A stretch of 64,000 nt of DNA from Peptoniphilus duerdenii ATCC BAA-1640 (GTDB lineage Bacteria; Bacillota; Clostridia; Tissierellales; Peptoniphilaceae). This document shows, one piece after another, positions 55,383 to 63,465 of the stretch (positions are counted from its first letter, which is position 1; every line of letters starts with the position of its first letter). The stretch lies in contig NZ_GL397071.1 in the NCBI RefSeq assembly GCF_000146345.1, positions 349,604-413,603 of the forward strand, written 5' to 3'. The translations under genes were made by a program, and so were the position numbers. Below the pieces are notes generated by a model. That model was not told where the DNA came from. It did no database searches and worked only from the letters and a program-made list of their open reading frames with translations.

Positions 55383-57284
55383 ATGGCAGAAATTAAAAAT
55401 TATATTGGAGGAGAGTACGATGTCATCGTAGTAGGAGCAGGTCACGCAGGTACAGAATCTGCCCTAGCTGCAGCGCGAATGGGAAGAAAAACTCTTCTTC
55501 TAACCATGAATTTAGATTCAATAGTAGCCATGAGTTGTAACCCAAACGTCGGCGGAACTGGAAAAGGACATCTAGTTAGAGAAATCGATGCCTTGGGCGG
55601 AGAAATGGCGAGAAATATAGACAGGACATTTATCCAATCGAGGATGCTAAACCTTTCAAAAGGTCCAGCGGTTCATTCCCTAAGAGCCCAAGCGGATAAG
55701 AGAAGGTACCACGATGAAATGAAAAAAGTAATCGAGAAGACCGAGAACCTAGACCTTAGACAGTCAGAAGTAGTAAAAATACTGCTTGAAGATTCAAAAG
55801 TCGTAGGAGTCCTTACCAAGACTGGGGCAATTTATAAAGCGAAGTCTGTAGTAGTTGCAACAGGCACATATCTACGAGGCAGAATCTTTATGGGAGAAGT
55901 AAATTACAGCTCCGGTCCAGATGGCATGAAACCATCCCTAGATCTTTCAGAATCTCTAAAGGATATGGGTCTAGAACTCATCAGAATGAAGACCGGAACT
56001 CCAGCTAGGATGCTTCGCTCTACCATAGACTTTTCCAAGATGGAAGTCCAACCAGGAGATGAAAGAGTGGTTCCATTCTCCTTTGACAATATAGACAAGG
56101 ACATGTCCAAGGATCAAGTGAATTGCTACCTCACCTACACCACAGAAAAATGTCACGACATCATAAGAGAAAATATAATGAGATCCGCCATGTATCTTGG
56201 AGATATCGAAGGCACAGGACCGAGGTACTGCCCTTCCATCGAAGACAAGGTAATGAGATTCAAAGATAGAACCTCCCACCAAGTATTCATAGAACCGGAA
56301 GGACTTAGCACAGAAGAGATGTACATCCAAGGCGTGTCCAGTTCCCTACCGGAAGAAGTGCAAATAGATATCTACAAAAATATCATCGGACTAGAAAATG
56401 CAAAGATCATGAGATCGGCATATGCAATCGAGTACGATGCCATAGATGCAACAGTAATAGACAGATCATTGGAACACATGGATATCTCAGGATTATTCTT
56501 TGCAGGACAGATCAATGGATCCTCAGGCTATGAAGAAGCAGCAGCCCAAGGACTAATGGCAGGCATCAACGCAGCGTTAAAAGTAGAAGGAAAAGAACCG
56601 CTTATCCTCGAAAGATCCGACGCATATATAGGAGTATTGATCGACGATCTTGTAACCAAAGGCACAAGAGAGCCATATAGAATGATGACGGCAAGAGCAG
56701 AATATAGACTTACACTAAGACAGGACAACGCAGACATGAGGCTCACCCAAATGGGATACGACATAGGACTTGTGACGAAAGAAAAATACGAAAGATACCT
56801 ATATAGAAAAGAAAATATAGAAAAAGAATTAAAGAGAATAAAGAAAATAAAGATAAATCCAACGGCGGAAAACAATGAAATATTAGAAAGACTTGGAACT
56901 ACGCCAATCAAGAACACACAAAGTCTAGAAGAACTCATCCGTAGACCAGAACTAGGTTACGATGCGGTTAAAGAACTGGACCCACAAAGACCAGAACTAA
57001 GACGAGACATCATAGAACAGGTAGAAATCGAAATCAAGTACAGTGGATATATAAAGAAGCAAAACATTCAAATCTCCCAATTTAAAAAACTTGAGAAGAG
57101 ATACCTTGAAAAAGATCTAAACTACGAAGAAGTACAAGGACTTAGAAACGAAGCAAGGGAAAAACTTACAAAGATTCGTCCAGAAAGCATCGGACAAGCT
57201 GCGAGAATCACAGGAGTCTCCCCTGCAGATATCAACGTGCTTCTAATATATTTAGAAAGAAAAAGACGTGAGAAAAATGACTAG
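55383..57284 (+). CDS. mnmG: tRNA uridine carboxymethylaminomethyl enzyme MnmG (GidA)
   Basis: An FAD-dependent enzyme of 633 aa, partner of MnmE. The dinucleotide site is [20 protein letters not shown] near residue 15, and the family motifs [20 protein letters not shown] and [17 protein letters not shown] follow. Full length. It overlaps rsmG. Confidence 0.97.
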   Translation: MAEIKNYIGGEYDVIVVGAGHAGTESALAAARMGRKTLLLTMNLDSIVAMSCNPNVGGTGKGHLVREIDALGGEMARNIDRTFIQSRMLNLSKGPAVHSLRAQADKRRYHDEMKKVIEKTENLDLRQSEVVKILLEDSKVVGVLTKTGAIYKAKSVVVATGTYLRGRIFMGEVNYSSGPDGMKPSLDLSESLKDMGLELIRMKTGTPARMLRSTIDFSKMEVQPGDERVVPFSFDNIDKDMSKDQVNCYLTYTTEKCHDIIRENIMRSAMYLGDIEGTGPRYCPSIEDKVMRFKDRTSHQVFIEPEGLSTEEMYIQGVSSSLPEEVQIDIYKNIIGLENAKIMRSAYAIEYDAIDATVIDRSLEHMDISGLFFAGQINGSSGYEEAAAQGLMAGINAALKVEGKEPLILERSDAYIGVLIDDLVTKGTREPYRMMTARAEYRLTLRQDNADMRLTQMGYDIGLVTKEKYERYLYRKENIEKELKRIKKIKINPTAENNEILERLGTTPIKNTQSLEELIRRPELGYDAVKELDPQRPELRRDIIEQVEIEIKYSGYIKKQNIQISQFKKLEKRYLEKDLNYEEVQGLRNEAREKLTKIRPESIGQAARITGVSPADINVLLIYLERKRREKND

Positions 57285-57981
57285 GCTAGAAGAACTATTA
57301 AAAGAATTTGAAATAGAATTTGATAGTGAAAAAAATAACAAACTACAAAAATATAAAGAAATTTTACTTGAGTGGAATAGTTTTATGAACCTAACCGCCA
57401 TCACCGATGACGAAGAGATCGACGTGAAGCATTTCTTAGATTGCCTCACCATCTTCAAGACCGGCGAACTGGATGGGAAAAAATCTGTAATAGACGTAGG
57501 CACTGGCGCAGGATTCCCAGGAATACCGATGGCGATAAAAAATCCGGACCTTGAAGTTACACTTCTCGACTCGTTGAACAAAAGGATAAAATTTCTCAAT
57601 AAGGTCGTAGAAGAAACTGATTTGAAAAACGTCACGACTTACCACGGTAGAGCAGAAGAGTTTGCAAGAAAAAAAGAATTCCGAGATGCTTTCGATGTGT
57701 CAGTATCAAGAGCTGTAGCGAATATGGCAACTCTAACTGAGTACACTCTGCCCTACGTAAAGCCTGGCGGAGTTATGATTGCAATGAAGGGTTCGGAGTA
57801 CAAAGAGGAATTAAAAGAAGCAGAAAATGCAATCAAAGTCTTGGGAGGAGAAATAAAAAATGTAATGGAGATTACCCTTCCAGATGGGATCCTCCACTCA
57901 CTAATCGTGGTTGAAAAAGTAAAACCAACACCGAAGAAATACCCGAGATCTGGCGGCAAACCAAAATCAAAACCACTGTAG
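57277..57981 (+). CDS. rsmG: 16S rRNA (guanine-N7) methyltransferase RsmG
   Basis: A methyltransferase of 234 aa acting on 16S rRNA G527. The SAM motif is [17 protein letters not shown]. The C-terminal tail [15 protein letters not shown] is basic. I prefer the ATG at 57277, which overlaps mnmG by 8 nt; a GTG at 57268 in frame is also possible. Loss of this gene gives low-level streptomycin resistance in other species. Confidence 0.95.
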   Translation: MTRLEELLKEFEIEFDSEKNNKLQKYKEILLEWNSFMNLTAITDDEEIDVKHFLDCLTIFKTGELDGKKSVIDVGTGAGFPGIPMAIKNPDLEVTLLDSLNKRIKFLNKVVEETDLKNVTTYHGRAEEFARKKEFRDAFDVSVSRAVANMATLTEYTLPYVKPGGVMIAMKGSEYKEELKEAENAIKVLGGEIKNVMEITLPDGILHSLIVVEKVKPTPKKYPRSGGKPKSKPL

Positions 57982-58006
57982 TGGAGATAATTAAATATAA
58001 AAAGAG

Positions 58007-58034
58007 AAAGACTTCCAATTGGAAGTCTTTTTTT
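58007..58034 (+). terminator. Terminator of mnmE-mnmG-rsmG
   Basis: AAAGACTTCC and GGAAGTCTTT form an uninterrupted palindrome followed by T-runs. Confidence 0.9.
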
Positions 58035-58178
58035 GATGCTATCCAGATAGCACGAACAACAAAAATAAAAGTAAATGCTATCCGGATAGCATGAGCAATA
58101 AAATAAAAGTAAATGCTATCCAGATAGCATGGAACATAAAACATCAATACTTGACCTCACCAAGGTTATACTCATTCG

Positions 58179-58276
58179 AAGCCCTAGCCGAAATCTTTGA
58201 TTTCGTAGCAGGTCTTGTGCAAAGAGTTCCAAAGAAGCCGAACGAAATGAAAGCTGATTTGTAGAACTCGAATGCC
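58179..58276 (-). repeat. Module A copy inside module B
   Basis: About 98 bp that reverse-complement module A (GAGTTCTACAAATCAGC to GGCTAGGGCTTCG) interrupt a module B copy. The P3-P4 interval is 211 bp, against 113 and 114 bp for the uninterrupted P5-P6 and P7-P8 intervals. Confidence 0.8.
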
Positions 58277-58642
58277 TACTCGCTACGCTCGGTCAGGGTG
58301 ACTGTCTTCATAAATCAAACCAAATGCTATCCAGATAGCATGAACAAAATCATTAGTGATATTACTGAATTGGTTTCTCTACGACGAAAAATTTCCATAA
58401 CTTTTAAAAAATTAATCTCCCAACTGCAGTCACCCTGAGCGGAAGAGCCGTAGGCTCTGAAGTCGAACGGGTATAACCTCTGTAGAGCAAGTCCTCCCAA
58501 CTGAACTTCATCAGATAAAATAAAAGTAAATGCTATCCGGATAGCATGGAACATAAATCATCGATACTTGACCTCACCAAGGTTATACCCATTCGACTCG
58601 CTACGCTCGCTCAGGGTGACTGTATTCATTAATTAAAACTAA

Positions 58643-58752
58643 ATGCTATCAGCAGACTGTTTCTGCCAATCGGCTACGCCTCTTGGGAAACAGGTTGCAT
58701 CACACCTACTAAGACTCACTACGTTCGTCAAGTTAGGTGTAGACAGATAGCA
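58643..58752. repeat. Expanded palindrome P with internal hairpins
   Basis: ATGCTATC and GATAGCA are separated by about 95 nt in place of the usual 2 nt. The insert has its own stems: CTGTTTC with GGAAACAG around GGCTACGCC, and ACACCTA with TTAGGTGT around ACTACGTTCGTC. The flanking DNA is the same as for compact copies. Confidence 0.8.
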
Positions 58753-59187
58753 CGAGCAATAAAATAAAAGCAAATGCTATCCGGATAGCATGTAACATAA
58801 ATCATCAATACTTAATCTCACCAGAGTTATACCCATTCGACTCGCTAAGCTCGCTCAGGGTGACTGACTTCATAAATATAAAACTAAATGCTATCCGGAT
58901 AGCATGATATTTATTCAGTAAATTTATCCTTATACTTGTACTCCTTACTATTATTTTTTAATCCTCCCTGTTTTTTGACATCTATTTTTCATTCAAAATT
59001 TCATTAATTATTTTAAAAAAATTTTTAATAATACTTTCATGCTATCCGGATAGCATTTAAAATTAAAACATAAATTTTTAATTTATTCTTTAATTAATCT
59101 TTAAATGATTTTGATTTTAATCTATAATAGTATTATAAAGATAAATTAAGTAAATTATAGACAAAAGAACATATGTTCGAGGTGAAT

Positions 59188-59934
59188 ATGGCAAAAGTTA
59201 TTTCAATTTTCAACCAAAAAGGCGGGGTAGGCAAGACTACTTCTGTTATCAATTTGGCTGCTGGTCTTGGTCGCCTTAAACAAAAGGTCCTAATCATTGA
59301 TATGGACCCTCAAGGCAACGCAACTTCCGGCATTGGTTTAAATAAAGAGCAAGATAAAATTATATATGACCTACTAATTAATGGGGATTTAGATGTTATA
59401 AAACCTACTGAATCTAAGAATGTAGATATCATTCCTTCTAATCAAGAGCTATCTGGAATCGATCTAGAGCTTGCAAACACAGAATGGCATTACAAACTTA
59501 GAGATCAGGTTAATAAAATAAAAGACAACTATGATTATATTTTAATCGATAGCCCTCCTAGCCTAAGCGTCTTATCTATTATGACACTTATCGCTAGCGA
59601 CAGTATCATTATTCCTGTTCAAACGGAATATTATGCCCTAGAAGGGGTTAGTCAGCTTATAGAATCCATTGATTTTATAAAGGAAAATTTCAATCCGGAT
59701 TTAAAAATCCTTGGGGTTCTTCTTACTATGTATGACGGGAGAAATAAACTTTCTAAACAGGTTGTTGAGGAAGTGAGAGGATTCTTTAAGGACCTTGTGT
59801 TTAACACAACTATTCCTAGAAATGTCCGTCTTGCTGAGTCTCCTGGTTATGGTATGGATATTTTTAAATACGATAGAATTAGTGCTGGCGCTTTTTCATA
59901 CAAGAAATTTGCGAGGGAGGTGCTTAAGAAATGA
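59188..59934 (+). CDS. parA: Chromosome partitioning ATPase ParA (Soj)
   Basis: A 248-aa Walker-type ATPase that moves or loads with ParB-parS complexes and tunes DnaA in B. subtilis. The deviant Walker A is KGGVGKTTSVINLAAGL and the next motif IIDMDPQGNATSGIG. I chose the ATG at 59188 after GAGGTG; an earlier in-frame ATG at 59173 lacks an SD. It overlaps parB by 4 nt. A palindrome P copy ends 131 bp upstream. Confidence 0.96.
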   Translation: MAKVISIFNQKGGVGKTTSVINLAAGLGRLKQKVLIIDMDPQGNATSGIGLNKEQDKIIYDLLINGDLDVIKPTESKNVDIIPSNQELSGIDLELANTEWHYKLRDQVNKIKDNYDYILIDSPPSLSVLSIMTLIASDSIIIPVQTEYYALEGVSQLIESIDFIKENFNPDLKILGVLLTMYDGRNKLSKQVVEEVRGFFKDLVFNTTIPRNVRLAESPGYGMDIFKYDRISAGAFSYKKFAREVLKK

Positions 59935-60971
59935 GTTATAAGAAGCGAGGGCTCGGTCGTGGTTTCTCAAACTTTTTAAGCAAGGAACAACAGGAAGAGA
60001 TCACTTCTGAGTTTATGAATGATTCTGATTTAAATAAAGATGATTTAAATAAATCAAATGAAAAGAATATAATAGAAGAAAAAAATAATTCTGGCGTGAG
60101 GATAAAATCTACTTTGGTAGGAAATTCTATAATTACCGAAAAGACCACTCCGCTTATTTCTGAAGATAATTTGAATGATGTGAACAACACTCATGATTCA
60201 AATAACTTCGGCCTTAAAAATATCGCTGTGGAGCTTATCACTGCAAACCCGGACCAACCTCGTAAGTATTTCGACGAAGATATACTTAGGGAGCTTTCTA
60301 AGAGTATTGAAGAGCTTGGAGTTTTGCAACCGCTTATGGTTCGTCCAATGGGCAATAGATACTTTTTAATCGCCGGTGAAAGAAGGCTTCGCGCCTCTAT
60401 TATGGCTGGTCTAAAAGAAGTTCCTTGTATCGTTGCAGATGTAAGTGACTTTGAAGCGGACAAGATTTCCATAATCGAAAACGTGCAAAGGGAGGACTTA
60501 AGTCCCATTGAAGAGGCGAGGGCTTATAGAAATCTAATTGAAAACTATGGAATGTTTCAAGATGAAGTTGGGGATATCCTCGGTAAGAGTAGACAGTTTA
60601 TCGGAAATAGAATTAGACTTCTAAAGCTTCCAGAAGAGGTTCAAAATATGATAGAAGCCGGAGAGCTAACCTATTCCCATGGTCAAATTCTTTTGTCCCT
60701 TGAAAATGAAGAAGACATGTTAAGGGAAGCAAATAGGATTAAAAATGATAGCATTACCGTGACTACCATGAGGAGAAAGAGACCTAGAAGAAAAAAAGAA
60801 GTAGTAAGAGACAAGTATCTCGACGCCCTTCTTGAAAAAATGAGCTCTCATCTCGGTACGAAAATCGACTCAAAAGGCACAGGAGCTGTGAAAAAACTAG
60901 AAATCGAATACTACAGTGACGAAGATCTAGAAAGAATAGCTTCTATTATAATGGGAGGGGATTTGGATTGA
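59931..60971 (+). CDS. parB: Chromosome partitioning protein ParB (Spo0J)
   Basis: A ParB of 346 aa. After a variable N-terminal region of about 95 residues comes the CTPase/clamp domain with NPDQPRKYF, IAGERRLRASIMAGL and ENVQREDLSPIEEARAY. The DNA-recognition helix-turn-helix includes VGDILGKSRQFIGNRIRLL. The N-terminal insertion (Asn- and Asp-rich) makes it longer than the usual 280-290 aa. I noticed no canonical parS (TGTTTCACGTGAAACA) in the window by eye. The downstream TTG start overlaps its stop. Confidence 0.95.
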   Translation: MSYKKRGLGRGFSNFLSKEQQEEITSEFMNDSDLNKDDLNKSNEKNIIEEKNNSGVRIKSTLVGNSIITEKTTPLISEDNLNDVNNTHDSNNFGLKNIAVELITANPDQPRKYFDEDILRELSKSIEELGVLQPLMVRPMGNRYFLIAGERRLRASIMAGLKEVPCIVADVSDFEADKISIIENVQREDLSPIEEARAYRNLIENYGMFQDEVGDILGKSRQFIGNRIRLLKLPEEVQNMIEAGELTYSHGQILLSLENEEDMLREANRIKNDSITVTTMRRKRPRRKKEVVRDKYLDALLEKMSSHLGTKIDSKGTGAVKKLEIEYYSDEDLERIASIIMGGDLD

Positions 60972-61852
60972 CTAAGGAACTTATAACCTACATTGTAAAT
61001 GCCTTTACAAATAGCGCTTTTAACGGCAATGCAACTGGAGTTGTCATAGATTCTGTTGGCTTAACAGACGATGAAATGTCAAAGATTGCAAAAGATCTAA
61101 AACAACACGAGACTGTCTTTGTAAAGAAGATGGATGTAAACAGGTACTCCACCAGATTTTTCACAGACAAAGGTGAGATAGATCTGTGTGGTCATGCGAC
61201 CATCGCCACATTCTACGCCCTTGCAAAGGAAGAGTACATCATACCCATTGATAGGGGTACTGTGGACATCATCCAACATTCCCGTTTAGGTAAGATTCCT
61301 GTAAAAATTGAATACAAGAACGAAGAAGTGTTGGGAATAAGCGTGTTTCTAGAAGGTAAAGAGCTTGAAACATCTGTAACCAAGGAAGAAATGGCAAAAG
61401 TGCTTGGAATTTCTAAAGAGGATATGGATTTAGAAAATAAAGACCTACCTATAAAGAAACTTACATCTGGCATTTGCGACATCGTTGTGCCAGTAAAAGA
61501 TAGAGAAACCCTAAGCAAAATTAGTTTAAACTATGATCTTGCAAATGAAATTGTAAAGAGAGAAGAAGCGCTATCGATCCTTGCATTTACAACTAGTGAC
61601 TATGAAAGAGTATATTCACGTACATTTTCACCAGGACTTGGCATAGAAGAAGAGCCTGCATCAGGGACATCAGCCCTTGCAACACTAAAATACCTAAGGG
61701 ACCTAGGACTTTCAAAGGATGTAATTGAATCGGTGCAAGGCGTAAGTTTCGGGAGAATAGGGTACGCAACGGCAGAATATATAGAAGAAATTGACAAAAT
61801 CAAAGTAACAGGAGAAGGATTTGTATTTTTGACGGGAGTGCTAAAGATATGA
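60968..61852 (+). CDS. PhzF-family isomerase
   Basis: A protein of 294 aa with the two-fold diaminopimelate-epimerase-like PhzF fold. The N terminus TYIVNAFTNSAFNGNATGVV and the catalytic glutamate motif QHETVFV near residue 40 are typical; DLCGHATIATFYALA follows, and PASGTSALATLKYL in the second half. The reaction and substrate are unknown for most members. The TTG start overlaps the parB stop, with a GGAGGGG upstream, so it is translated with parAB. Confidence 0.9.
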   Translation: MTKELITYIVNAFTNSAFNGNATGVVIDSVGLTDDEMSKIAKDLKQHETVFVKKMDVNRYSTRFFTDKGEIDLCGHATIATFYALAKEEYIIPIDRGTVDIIQHSRLGKIPVKIEYKNEEVLGISVFLEGKELETSVTKEEMAKVLGISKEDMDLENKDLPIKKLTSGICDIVVPVKDRETLSKISLNYDLANEIVKREEALSILAFTTSDYERVYSRTFSPGLGIEEEPASGTSALATLKYLRDLGLSKDVIESVQGVSFGRIGYATAEYIEEIDKIKVTGEGFVFLTGVLKI

Positions 61853-62280
61853 CAGGAAGAGAATTAAGGCGTCTAAAAACAAAGAGAAAGAGAAGATTTA
61901 CCCTCCTCGTTTTAATCCTACTAGGACTATTTTTCACAGGAAAGTTCATCTCCAACGCAAATAGACTAATAAAGATTAAGACCAACGAAATCTCCTACAT
62001 GGAATTTATAAAATTTAAAGAAGACACACTGAACAAGACATCAACACCGAAAATTATCAGGAAGATGGCATCAGCAGTAGAATCCATAAAGGGTAAACCA
62101 TCTACAAAAGACGCATCAGATACAGGAACAATAAATGTTTTAAATATATATTTCAAAGACAACACAAAGATTGAAATACTTAGGAAGAATTCCTTTGTTT
62201 CAATAGATGGAGTCTGGTACAAGATCCAAGGCTCCTCAGCAAATAAATTCGACAGACTATTTGAAGAGTACAGTGAATAG
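61849..62280 (+). CDS. Small membrane-anchored protein of unknown function
   Basis: A 143-aa protein. A very basic N terminus (RRLKTKRKRRF) and one membrane helix (about 17-37) are followed by an outer domain of about 100 residues (VLNIYFKDNTKIEILRKNSF). I recognise no family. It overlaps the PhzF gene by 4 nt and precedes the aminotransferase by 9 nt, so it belongs to the same operon. Confidence 0.75.
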   Translation: MTGRELRRLKTKRKRRFTLLVLILLGLFFTGKFISNANRLIKIKTNEISYMEFIKFKEDTLNKTSTPKIIRKMASAVESIKGKPSTKDASDTGTINVLNIYFKDNTKIEILRKNSFVSIDGVWYKIQGSSANKFDRLFEEYSE

Positions 62281-62289
62281 GAGGAAAAA

Positions 62290-63411
62290 TTGAAAATTTT
62301 ATCGGCAGGACCTACATCCATATCCAAAGAAGTAATGGCAGAAATGGGCAAGATCCACACAAATCCGGACCTAGATCCAAACTACACACAGTTTCACAGA
62401 AATGTAGAAAAGAAAATTGCAAAGATACTAAACACAGAACAGACCACATTTCTAATGCTAGGAGAAGCAATAATGGGCCTGGAAGCAGCAGTAATAAACA
62501 TAGTAAATAGAGGCGACAGAGTGCTTGTCCTTCACAACGGATACTTCGGCAAGGGGTTTTCCGAATACGTGGAAAATGTAGGAGCAACTCCAGTAGAATT
62601 GAAATTTGACTACAGAAGGGGCATCGACATAGAAAAACTAAGAGAATACTTAGAAAAGGATAGCGACTTCAAAGCAGCGACCTTCGTTCATTGCGAAACA
62701 CCATTTGGAATAACAAATGACATCGAAAAGATCGGTAAACTACTAAACAGCTACAATATTTTATCCATCGTCGACTCAGTAAGCGGCATCGGAGGAGAAT
62801 ATATAGACTTCGACGAATTTAAAATAGACGTGCTAATCGGAGGCTCACAAAAGGTCCTATCAGCACCGACAGGACTTACCACAATCACACTATCAGAAAG
62901 AGCAAAAGACGAAATCGCGAAGAAAAAAGTAGAATCCTACTACTTAAACTTCAAAAACTTCTACGATTACAAAGACGCAGCCTTCGCATTTCCATACACC
63001 ATGAACGAAAACCTAGTACACGCAATGGATGTGGCGGTGGATAAAGTCCTAGAAAAAGACACAGTAGCCCTACATAGAAAATATGCGCAGGCAACGAGAA
63101 TCGCAGTAGAAAAAGCAGGACTAGAACTATATGCCAAAGATTATTTCGCAAACACAGTAACCACAGTCCTCCTACCAGAAGGATTTGACGCACTTAAACT
63201 TCTAGAAAAGATGAGAGAAAGAGGAATCATCATCTCCGGAGGAATGGCAGATATTCTTCACAGTGCATTTAGAATCGGACACATGGGCAATAATATCGAT
63301 TTTGACGACTTCAAAGAAATGTTTAGAAACTTGGACGAAGTACTAAAAGAAATGAAAGTGCCTATGAAAGGAAGTCTGGAAGAAGAATTTGTAAAAGCGA
63401 TAGAAAAATAA
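62290..63411 (+). CDS. Class V aminotransferase (alanine-glyoxylate/serine-pyruvate type)
   Basis: A PLP enzyme of 373 aa. The N terminus ILSAGPTSISKEVMAEMG and the PLP-lysine motif LIGGSQKVLSAPTGL near residue 195 match the alanine-glyoxylate aminotransferase group. SIVDSVSGIGGEYIDFDEF just before it carries the PLP-binding aspartate. The start is TTG after AGGAGG. The amino donor is not evident. It ends the operon that starts with parA. Confidence 0.9.
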   Translation: MKILSAGPTSISKEVMAEMGKIHTNPDLDPNYTQFHRNVEKKIAKILNTEQTTFLMLGEAIMGLEAAVINIVNRGDRVLVLHNGYFGKGFSEYVENVGATPVELKFDYRRGIDIEKLREYLEKDSDFKAATFVHCETPFGITNDIEKIGKLLNSYNILSIVDSVSGIGGEYIDFDEFKIDVLIGGSQKVLSAPTGLTTITLSERAKDEIAKKKVESYYLNFKNFYDYKDAAFAFPYTMNENLVHAMDVAVDKVLEKDTVALHRKYAQATRIAVEKAGLELYAKDYFANTVTTVLLPEGFDALKLLEKMRERGIIISGGMADILHSAFRIGHMGNNIDFDDFKEMFRNLDEVLKEMKVPMKGSLEEEFVKAIEK

Positions 63412-63429
63412 AAAATAGATAGAATTTTT

Positions 63430-63458
63430 AAAAACTCAAGGAAACCCTTGGGTTTTTA
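63430..63458 (+). terminator. Terminator of the parA-aminotransferase operon
   Basis: AAAAC-CAAGG and CCTTG-GTTTT pair around AAAC, followed by T-rich DNA. Confidence 0.8.
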
Positions 63459-63465
63459 TTTTTTT

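Larger units (their letters stand above)
58036..59056. repeat. Repeat island 2: palindrome P array upstream of parA
   Basis: This gene-free kilobase carries eight compact copies of palindrome P (ATGCTATCCGGATAGCAT or with CCAG in the centre) at 58036-58053, 58075-58092, 58113-58130, 58324-58341, 58530-58547, 58774-58791, 58888-58905 and 59039-59056. One expanded copy lies at 58643-58752. P1-P3 and P6-P7 are separated by the same A-rich 20-21 nt. P3-P4, P5-P6 and P7-P8 enclose module B (minus strand). A second-orientation B copy is at 58429-58477. No transposase or credible gene is present. Between 58906 and 59038 I see only AT-rich DNA. Confidence 0.9.

Noticed and set aside
58036..59056. CRISPR array
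   Set aside because: The repeats are perfect palindromes at irregular distances, linkers are repeated instead of unique, and no cas gene is present.
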